A stretch of DNA of 5,988 nt from Candidatus Thorarchaeota archaeon. Its GTDB lineage: Archaea; Asgardarchaeota; Thorarchaeia; Thorarchaeales; Thorarchaeaceae. A program made the translations under genes and the position numbers. Position 1 is the first letter of the stretch. Each line of letters starts with the position of its first letter. Below, one piece after another: positions 1-5,197 of this stretch. The DNA lies in contig JAEOUL010000161.1 of the NCBI GenBank assembly GCA_016839345.1, forward strand, positions 1-5,988, in the 5' to 3' direction. The notes under the pieces are model-generated. The model searched no databases. It saw nothing but the letters and a program-made list of their open reading frames with translations, and had not been told where the DNA came from.

Positions 1-45
1 GGTGTCATTAGAGGCATTCACAGAGTTCTGACTCCAAACGGGTGA
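1..45 (+). CDS. possible 3' end of an upstream gene (partial)
   Basis: The frame starting at base 1 is open from the window edge and ends at a TGA at 43-45, reading GVIRGIHRVLTPNG. The stop lies 6 bases before the ATG at 52 and overlaps that gene's Shine-Dalgarno site, as expected for translationally coupled genes in an archaeal operon. The piece is too short to identify. A second frame (base 2, reading VSLEAFTEF, stop at 29-31) is equally open, so which frame is coding, if either, is uncertain. Confidence 0.3.
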   Translation, partial: GVIRGIHRVLTPNG

Positions 46-46
46 T
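41..46 (+). promoter_or_regulatory. Shine-Dalgarno site of the large ATPase gene
   Basis: GGTGAT pairs perfectly with the AUCACC part of the archaeal 16S rRNA 3' end and leaves 5 bases before the ATG at 52. This supports that ATG as the true start. No promoter can be judged in the 40 bases available, and the gene may be transcribed from further upstream. Confidence 0.6.
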
Positions 47-51
47 GATGC

Positions 52-3000
52 ATGTCCAGCCATGTATTGAGCGAGAGAGGCCGATTTAGAGTACCACCCA
101 GAAAGAACAATCTGAGGTTATGGAAATGGATTGAGTTGGGGTGGCTGTTTGGTATTGCTGTCATGTTGATTTACTTTGTAATAGTCTACCTACTTCCACT
201 GCTAGGACTGATTGGTCCAATTTCAATCCCATCCAAACTAATCATCGAAATGATAATTTCAATATACCCAGTCTTGATGGGCGGGCTCGTGGCACATGGA
301 AGACTTACTTCGGATGAGATGTTGACAGCCGTCCTAGATGATGACTTAGTGTCAATACGCATAGGCAATTGTGTGATAGCCACATGCTGTCTTGATATCA
401 TCTCTGCTCCCGGGTCAGTGCTCGTTGGTCGAAACGACCGACCAGAGTATGCAACTGCATTCCTTCTAGCTCTTCGTGCAGGAATGGATGAAAAGGTCAG
501 CATGGCATATGAAGTAGGCGTGTATGGTGGTGAGGCATTCCTACGGATTTTTATAACAGGATTAGGCAAGACTATAGGAGAAATTGGAAGCACTCTTAGG
601 CGGGAGGCAACCCGAACTGAGGCTATTCTGCTCTCCTCTCTAAATAACGTAGAACTCCATCAGTTGAGAGGCGATGAACTAAGAGATGCGGTTTCTGGTA
701 TTCTTTCAATTGACTTGGAAACGGGTTCAAAACCAGCGTCTGAAGAAATGCATACCGAATTATTACTGATTAATGGAGATCCATCTGTGGCGCCCAGTCT
801 GGAGAGTTCTCAAATCGGGACATTCATCTCCACTTCACTTCGCCAAGGATACAATGTGAGTCTCACATGTGTGTTTTCAAAGTCTAAACCTGGACGAGAA
901 CAGAGAAAATTGGAGGGGCAATGGAAAGCAATACGCGAGAAGGAAAAGAAGAATGAAGACTCCTTGGCAGACCAATCAGAAAAGAGGAAACTGCTACGGG
1001 ATTATGAAGAGATACAGGGGAATATCGGCTGGTTTGATTCCTCTGTTTTTCTTGCCATAAGAACAGACAGTCGTGAACAGCTTTTAAGCATTCAAGAGGG
1101 GGTGTCTGGAATTGTTCATTCGATATGGGGGGGAGAAGGCAGAATCACCTTGAAACAGAAGGATATTGGAAAGGGTGTGATATACAAACTCCTTCTCAGA
1201 CGCCACATTGCATCGCAGAAGATTCATGTCAATAGATTGGTGGCTTTCTTGAATACACCAGTTCAGCAGCTACCAGTGATTGCTGCATCCCCTGTACCTG
1301 CATTTTCCATACCATCAAGAGAAGTTGTGAATAACGAGCTCATAATTGGAAAGGCTGTTTTTGGAGGGCGTCGTCTAAATGATGTTGGTCTGAAACCTGA
1401 GTGGCTCCGAGAACATATCGCAGTATTGGGTGCCACTGGCACGGGCAAGACTACTCTTGTGAAGCATCTCATTGCGGAACTGACTACAAAATCGAATGTT
1501 CCATGGTGGATATTTGATATAAAAGGATCTGAATATCATGACCTGGTGAACTTATCTGACGATGCTGTTCTTCTGTTGAGACCTGGGGTGGACCCATCAT
1601 TCATAATTGATTTTATGGACCCGGAGATTGATTCTGGTGAAAGGCATGCACATTCAACTTTTACAATCCTGAAAGAGCTGCTTAACGAGAGGGGCGTATC
1701 TTCAGAGCTTTCTCCTGCTATGGAAAGGCTTCTTCGTGAGGCAGTCTTAGAGGTTGCACGTACTTCCGACAGGACCAATTCAATTCAAGCGCTTGTTCGT
1801 GCAGTATCGGAACTTGCAGGAAAGGACCGTACTGGCATTATGACCAAGGATGCGCTGCTTAATCGTTTCGAGATACTGTCACGAGAACCGCTTGGGACTA
1901 TTCTAAGTGGTGGTCGAGAAGCCATAAGGATTTCAAATCTTCTGGACAAACGCGTCATTCTTGATTTGCAGCATGTTGCTAGAGCAGGAGGAATGGAGGC
2001 AGCCCGTTTACTCTATAATCTAATTGCAAAACGTATCTTTGATTATGCACTGAACCGAGGTATAAAGCCCGGACTTCATCATCTAGTGGTACTCGAGGAG
2101 GCTAGTAATCTTGTACCTGAGAGCTATACTAGGCATACAGCTGCAGATGTAACAACAGGAGAATCTATGGTGATGCTCCAAAGAGCCACTGGACAAGGAG
2201 TTATTGTGATTTCAACTCGACCAAATGTGTCTTCAAACATTTTGGCAAACACTGCCACGAAGATCACTTTCCGTCTTCCCTATGATAGCTCAATCGGTGC
2301 GAAATTCATGTCCCTTGATGAAAAGCAGGAACGTTACCTGAAAACACTGAAGCGTGGGAGAGCACTGATTGTTTTACCCGGGACAGAACCGTTCGAGATT
2401 GCCACTTGGCCATTTGAGATGGCATCCATTTCGAAAATACCAACTGAATCCGTACTTCATGATAGAACTGAGATTGAAACTAAATCGAAACGAAGCAAAG
2501 AGACCTCTTTTGAATATGACACAGCTGTTCAGTTAGAGAGTACTAGCTCGTCCAAACCAACAGGAGCAGTTTATGACAAGCTTGGAGAGCTGGGATCGCA
2601 TGTTGTGGCCTTTCTTGCCACTAGGAGTATGGGAACTCAGGCTGAAATCCAAGGGATTTTGACATCAATCGACCCTAGGATAGAAAGTGATGACATAAGT
2701 GAAGTTATTCGAGACTTGGTGTCCTTAGGAACAATAGAGAGAGAAGCATTGTCAATTGTACCTGGCGATTTCATATTTACTCTGCCGGGTAGGGGACTTG
2801 ATGCTGTAAGAATGGCAATAACTGACTACATTATTGAAAAGCTAGGACTAATTGATATCACATGGGAACACAATTTGGATGAGAGCCCTGACATCATTCT
2901 TGATGACAGAGCCATTTTGATACTCCCTCAGCATCTCAAAGTATCATCAATGAAAGCAACTCTGACTAAGATTAGAAATTACATGGGCAAGTTGGGAAAT

Positions 3001-3846
3001 AATGTCATCGAGCTGATTGTGATTGTCAGAGGAAGTGTTGCAGCAGCTAAGCTTAGAGAAATCATGGACGAGACAAATGAGTTTGATGCAGTTAGCATAG
3101 TTTCAGCATTTCCAAGTTCACTTGATACAATGATTGAAAATTTGGCAATGGGTACGCCAACAAATGTAGACCTGACAACTGATAATAATATGAATAGAAG
3201 TGAAGTACAAGGAGTCAATCTCATTGGTGCCATGCATGATGTTGGGACTGCAACAAATCGTGCTATACAGATGCGACTATGGTTTCAGCTGATTCAAGAT
3301 TTCGTGGATTTGTCTAATGGTAGAACCGAATGGAATGTCTTGATAGAGTTCATCGAAACGACAGCTCTACAATCACTCAAGGGAAAAACTACTCCAATGA
3401 GTGCTGAGGAAGGAAAACGTGCATTGACAGAACTTCTAGCTGATGAAGTTCTGATGGCACTTCGTGTCGGGGATGATCTTGATTTCATTGATTTGAACGA
3501 GGGTCTTTGGATTGTGAACTCAGGCGAATTGGGAAAACTCAGAGATTCAGCTGTTAATGCTCTGGAGAAAGAACTACGAAAACAACAGAGTTCGGTTTCC
3601 CGTAACCATGGCTATTATGACCTTTGCACAAATGGTGTTTCCTATGTTGTGTTCCCAAATCAGCAACAACTCAACACATTGCTCCATCTTGAGAGTGAAA
3701 TCGCATGTAGAACATGTAAGTCAGGACGAATCGTCTGTGTATTGACGGCGGCTGAGTATCTTGAGGATAGAGTAGTTATGCCAGAAAATATCCTTCTTTA
3801 TGACTTCTCAGATTATGTTTCTGTGGCCAGTGCTGCAGGGCATTAA
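52..3846 (+). CDS. membrane-anchored HerA/VirB4-type (DUF87-like) ATPase with long C-terminal extension
   Basis: Probable nucleic-acid or substrate-translocating P-loop motor of the HerA/FtsK/VirB4 superfamily, held at the inner face of the membrane. Two hydrophobic segments (about residues 28-53 and 63-81) form an N-terminal hairpin. Residues about 85-400 look like the N-terminal region of VirB4/HerA-type ATPases, including a charged helical stretch at 278-320. The ATPase domain has Walker A GATGTGKTT (460-468, Lys466), a HerA-style FDIKGSEY (488-495), Walker B LVVLEEA (678-684, Glu682/Glu683) and STRPN (721-725), where many HerA proteins have QRP. About 839-900 looks like a winged helix. 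Residues about 915-1030 form an alpha/beta region and 1055-1264 an unrecognised region with a CRTC pair at 1219-1222. At 1264 aa it is about twice the size of typical HerA. The start is set by a good Shine-Dalgarno site. The family call is solid; the substrate is unknown. It could be a secretion or conjugation-like ATPase, or a DNA-processing motor. Confidence 0.85.
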   Translation: MSSHVLSERGRFRVPPRKNNLRLWKWIELGWLFGIAVMLIYFVIVYLLPLLGLIGPISIPSKLIIEMIISIYPVLMGGLVAHGRLTSDEMLTAVLDDDLVSIRIGNCVIATCCLDIISAPGSVLVGRNDRPEYATAFLLALRAGMDEKVSMAYEVGVYGGEAFLRIFITGLGKTIGEIGSTLRREATRTEAILLSSLNNVELHQLRGDELRDAVSGILSIDLETGSKPASEEMHTELLLINGDPSVAPSLESSQIGTFISTSLRQGYNVSLTCVFSKSKPGREQRKLEGQWKAIREKEKKNEDSLADQSEKRKLLRDYEEIQGNIGWFDSSVFLAIRTDSREQLLSIQEGVSGIVHSIWGGEGRITLKQKDIGKGVIYKLLLRRHIASQKIHVNRLVAFLNTPVQQLPVIAASPVPAFSIPSREVVNNELIIGKAVFGGRRLNDVGLKPEWLREHIAVLGATGTGKTTLVKHLIAELTTKSNVPWWIFDIKGSEYHDLVNLSDDAVLLLRPGVDPSFIIDFMDPEIDSGERHAHSTFTILKELLNERGVSSELSPAMERLLREAVLEVARTSDRTNSIQALVRAVSELAGKDRTGIMTKDALLNRFEILSREPLGTILSGGREAIRISNLLDKRVILDLQHVARAGGMEAARLLYNLIAKRIFDYALNRGIKPGLHHLVVLEEASNLVPESYTRHTAADVTTGESMVMLQRATGQGVIVISTRPNVSSNILANTATKITFRLPYDSSIGAKFMSLDEKQERYLKTLKRGRALIVLPGTEPFEIATWPFEMASISKIPTESVLHDRTEIETKSKRSKETSFEYDTAVQLESTSSSKPTGAVYDKLGELGSHVVAFLATRSMGTQAEIQGILTSIDPRIESDDISEVIRDLVSLGTIEREALSIVPGDFIFTLPGRGLDAVRMAITDYIIEKLGLIDITWEHNLDESPDIILDDRAILILPQHLKVSSMKATLTKIRNYMGKLGNNVIELIVIVRGSVAAAKLREIMDETNEFDAVSIVSAFPSSLDTMIENLAMGTPTNVDLTTDNNMNRSEVQGVNLIGAMHDVGTATNRAIQMRLWFQLIQDFVDLSNGRTEWNVLIEFIETTALQSLKGKTTPMSAEEGKRALTELLADEVLMALRVGDDLDFIDLNEGLWIVNSGELGKLRDSAVNALEKELRKQQSSVSRNHGYYDLCTNGVSYVVFPNQQQLNTLLHLESEIACRTCKSGRIVCVLTAAEYLEDRVVMPENILLYDFSDYVSVASAAGH
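424..442 (+). repeat. 8-bp hairpin with AAA triloop inside the ATPase gene
   Basis: GTTGGTCG (424-431) and CGACCGAC (435-442) pair through all eight positions, one of them a G-U pair, around an AAA loop. It lies in codons for VGRNDRP of the large ATPase. The pairing is seen directly; any role is unknown and it may be chance within coding sequence. Confidence 0.35.
854..868. repeat. 15-bp palindrome ATGTGAG-T-CTCACAT
   Basis: Two perfect 7-bp arms flank a single T within codons for NVSLTCV of the large ATPase. One such palindrome is not surprising by chance in a window of this size, so it is listed as a structural observation only. Confidence 0.3.
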
Positions 3847-3855
3847 TTGTTCAAC

Positions 3856-4659
3856 TTAGAAACGGATTATTGTGCATGGTGGAGTTTTTCCAGATAACAA
3901 GGCAGAAAGTCGGCCCGGCACACAAAGATTGAAGATTGCTATTTCGATGTCAAGTTTTGCTAACGTGAAGATCTCCACAAGCTTCTTTTCCATCCCACCC
4001 GTAACATCAGTTGCAGAAGATGGCCCGGCTTTACTAAGAACGGAATCGATGTTCGAGGTATCGATTATCTCAATATAATCAGCCTCAGGATTGGTCTTGG
4101 GATCTTCCTCAAGGACTCCGTCCACATCTGTTCCAATGTAGAGAGAATTGGCTTTCAGTTCCTTTGCAAGATAGACAGCGATCGTATCACCACTGAGTAT
4201 TGATGCACCAAGAGATTGATCGAAGCAGACGTCTCCATGTGTGACAACAGTGAAACCAGATTGAATTGCCTGCTGGATGACTGACGTTTGAAAATTGACA
4301 ATCCTTTTGTTATTCAGACTCGCCATAAGAAAAGGTGGTAATACTACTGCATGAATTCCGGCATCATTCAAGGCTTCTTCTACAGCAAGTGAAAGAACAG
4401 ACATATTCTGACGTATTGAAGGAACTCCTTTGAGTAATTGCTCAGAAGGGGTTGAAAGAACACCAAAGCCATGTTTATGAGCCGCTTGATGCCCATGTGC
4501 TCCGCCGCCAAGGATTACTATGAGCGATTCTCTTGAAGTTCTCAGTTCTTGGGCTATACGGAGTAGATTCTCTTGATTGACAGTGGGCGGGGATGAACCT
4601 TTATGAGTTATCACAGATCCTCCCAATTTTACAATTGTGAGCCTCTTCACGTCCAGCAC
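3856..4659 (-). CDS. ipk: isopentenyl phosphate kinase
   Basis: Cytosolic kinase of the amino acid kinase fold that phosphorylates isopentenyl phosphate with ATP to give isopentenyl diphosphate, the last step of the archaeal alternative mevalonate route to isoprenoid lipids. The 267 aa match the usual family length. Visible motifs in order are KLGGSVIT (11-18, Lys11), GGGAHGH (51-57), whose last His57 fits the catalytic histidine that separates this family from other amino acid kinases, HGDV (141-144), ILSGD (154-158), the nucleotide-site TDVDGV (177-182) followed by DP, and TGGMEKK (220-226). The start is taken as GTG at 4657-4659 because an in-frame TGA lies directly upstream. GTG at codon 4 is the main alternative, giving a product starting MKRLTIVKLGG. 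No clear Shine-Dalgarno site is seen. The gene is divergent from rps10 and convergent with the large ATPase gene. Confidence 0.92.
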   Translation of the reverse strand: MLDVKRLTIVKLGGSVITHKGSSPPTVNQENLLRIAQELRTSRESLIVILGGGAHGHQAAHKHGFGVLSTPSEQLLKGVPSIRQNMSVLSLAVEEALNDAGIHAVVLPPFLMASLNNKRIVNFQTSVIQQAIQSGFTVVTHGDVCFDQSLGASILSGDTIAVYLAKELKANSLYIGTDVDGVLEEDPKTNPEADYIEIIDTSNIDSVLSKAGPSSATDVTGGMEKKLVEIFTLAKLDIEIAIFNLCVPGRLSALLSGKTPPCTIIRF

Positions 4660-4680
4660 TCATTTCGTTTGGGCGTCTTC

Positions 4681-4690
4681 ACACTTATGG
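4681..4690 (-). promoter_or_regulatory. candidate TATA element for the kinase gene
   Basis: On the minus strand CCATAAGTGT is the most TATA-like stretch, centred about 28 bases before the GTG start. That spacing would suit a leaderless or nearly leaderless transcript and fits the missing Shine-Dalgarno site. A second A/T-rich option, GGATAACAAT (4693-4702), would give a leader of roughly 12 bases. Both are weak matches. Confidence 0.25.
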
Positions 4691-4703
4691 ACATTGTTAT
4701 CCT

Positions 4704-4747
4704 AGGTTGTAAGAACACGTGTTCCAAGTCACTACACAAGACAACCT
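4704..4747. repeat. 7-bp inverted repeat AGGTTGT / ACAACCT flanking the palindrome
   Basis: AGGTTGT (4704-4710) is the exact reverse complement of ACAACCT (4741-4747). The pair encloses the 12-bp palindrome, and its right arm enters the predicted rps10 promoter. It could be a wide operator or chance; the ACAACC arm recurs upstream of glmS. Confidence 0.35.
4713..4724. promoter_or_regulatory. 12-bp perfect palindrome, candidate operator between ipk and rps10
   Basis: GAACACGTGTTC is self-complementary over all 12 bases. It lies in the only divergent intergenic region of the window, about 55 bp from the kinase start and just upstream of the predicted rps10 promoter, where a dimeric regulator could act on either gene. 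The palindrome is seen directly; the operator role is inferred from position. Confidence 0.4.
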
Positions 4748-4755
4748 TTTTATCC
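4741..4755 (+). promoter_or_regulatory. likely rps10 promoter (BRE/TATA)
   Basis: ACAACCTTTTTATCC combines a purine/A-containing left part (possible BRE) with a TTTTTAT TATA-like core about 55-59 bases before the rps10 ATG. Transcription would start near 4775, giving a leader of about 30 bases. Its place inside the open frame preceding rps10 argues that the protein starts at 4806 and not further upstream. Confidence 0.45.
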
Positions 4756-4790
4756 GAATGAAATTCCGTTGCGTCATCCACCTCGTAGAC

Positions 4791-4794
4791 GAGG
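4791..4794 (+). promoter_or_regulatory. possible Shine-Dalgarno site of rps10
   Basis: GAGG lies 11 bases before the ATG at 4806. It is a short match with rather long spacing, but it is the best in the leader and supports this ATG over the upstream in-frame starts. Confidence 0.35.
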
Positions 4795-4805
4795 CTGAAC
4801 CTACA

Positions 4806-5117
4806 ATGACTCAGAAAGCACGGATTCGACTGTCAAGTACGAGTACAGAACACTTGGATGGTGTCTGTAATCAAATTAAACGAATAACTCGCAAGACCGG
4901 AGTCCGTATGTCTGGTCCGATTCCTTTGCCAACCCGAAGAATGGTCATTCCTACACGAAAGACTCCATGTGGACAAGGATCTGAGTCATGGGACAAGTGG
5001 GAAATGAGGGTTCATAAACGTCTGATTGACATTGATGCAGATGAAAGAGCGATTCGTCAAATAATGCGAGTGCGTATTCCTGACTCTGTCTATATTGAGA
5101 TTGAACTCACAGGTTAG
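4806..5117 (+). CDS. rps10: 30S ribosomal protein uS10 (archaeal/eukaryotic type)
   Basis: Component of the small ribosomal subunit head. The 103 aa agree with the usual archaeal length of about 102. Diagnostic stretches are QKARIRLSS at the N-terminus, [14 protein letters not shown] (32-45), the loop [19 protein letters not shown] (50-68), [19 protein letters not shown] (70-88) and the C-terminal IEIEL strand. The start at 4806 gives the family-typical MTQKAR beginning; the frame is open 29 codons further upstream, but that part covers the promoter and resembles no uS10. In many archaea this gene follows the elongation factor 1A gene. Here its upstream neighbour is the divergent kinase gene, so it appears to have its own promoter. 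The TPCG-x-GS part of the loop is closer to eukaryotic RPS20 than to the forms I recall from Euryarchaeota. Confidence 0.97.
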   Translation: MTQKARIRLSSTSTEHLDGVCNQIKRITRKTGVRMSGPIPLPTRRMVIPTRKTPCGQGSESWDKWEMRVHKRLIDIDADERAIRQIMRVRIPDSVYIEIELTG

Positions 5118-5133
5118 GCTGCTTATTGTCATC

Positions 5134-5170
5134 TACACAACCCTTTTTGGTGGAAAGTGATTGTTGTGTA
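5134..5170. repeat. 8-bp inverted repeat in the rps10-glmS spacer
   Basis: TACACAAC (5134-5141) and GTTGTGTA (5163-5170) are exact reverse complements with 21 bases between them. It could act as an operator across the glmS promoter or as an RNA stem in a read-through transcript. The left arm overlaps the promoter-like element, and the right arm lies near the expected transcription start. Confidence 0.4.
5137..5150 (+). promoter_or_regulatory. candidate glmS promoter; the T tract could also end rps10 transcripts
   Basis: ACAACCCTTTTTGG lies about 50-60 bases before the glmS ATG and mirrors the rps10 element ACAACCTTTTTATCC in sequence and distance. Transcription would begin near 5170. The core lacks a good TATA, so the alternative is that the T5 run at 5144-5148, roughly 30 bases past the rps10 stop, is a weak archaeal terminator. 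Confidence 0.35.
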
Positions 5171-5184
5171 TCCATAGTGAGTCC

Positions 5185-5188
5185 GAGG
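5185..5188 (+). promoter_or_regulatory. Shine-Dalgarno site of glmS
   Basis: GAGG is spaced 9 bases from the ATG at 5198. Together with the in-frame TAG at 5195-5197, directly before the ATG, it fixes the glmS start. Confidence 0.45.
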
Positions 5189-5197
5189 ACCTTGTAG

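Noticed and set aside
869..1060. 63-aa plus-strand frame inside the ATPase gene
   Set aside because: Overlaps a long, well-supported coding frame, with arginine-rich composition typical of a shadow frame and no ribosome site.
52..3846. Conjugative or integrated mobile element suggested by a VirB4/HerA-like ATPase
   Set aside because: No relaxase, integrase, other secretion genes, attachment repeats or composition shift are seen, and the neighbours are core genes.
3885..3889. T5 run after the ATPase gene as a terminator
   Set aside because: Short, lies inside the kinase gene on the opposite strand, and T5 runs are common in the window; not strong enough to annotate.
4601..4663. 20-aa minus-strand frame MSAGREEAHNCKIGRICDNS starting at ATG 4663
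   Set aside because: It lies almost wholly inside the kinase gene in another frame, has no ribosome site and resembles nothing; mentioned only as a possible feature of the kinase start.
4719..4805. 29-codon N-terminal extension of uS10 from an upstream GTG
   Set aside because: The extension overlaps the palindrome and the promoter-like element, and archaeal uS10 begins at the MTQKAR equivalent; the ATG at 4806 gives the normal length.
5118..5197. glmS ribozyme or known riboswitch
   Set aside because: The 80-bp spacer is too short and shows none of the conserved core of the bacterial glmS ribozyme; only two short inverted repeats are present.
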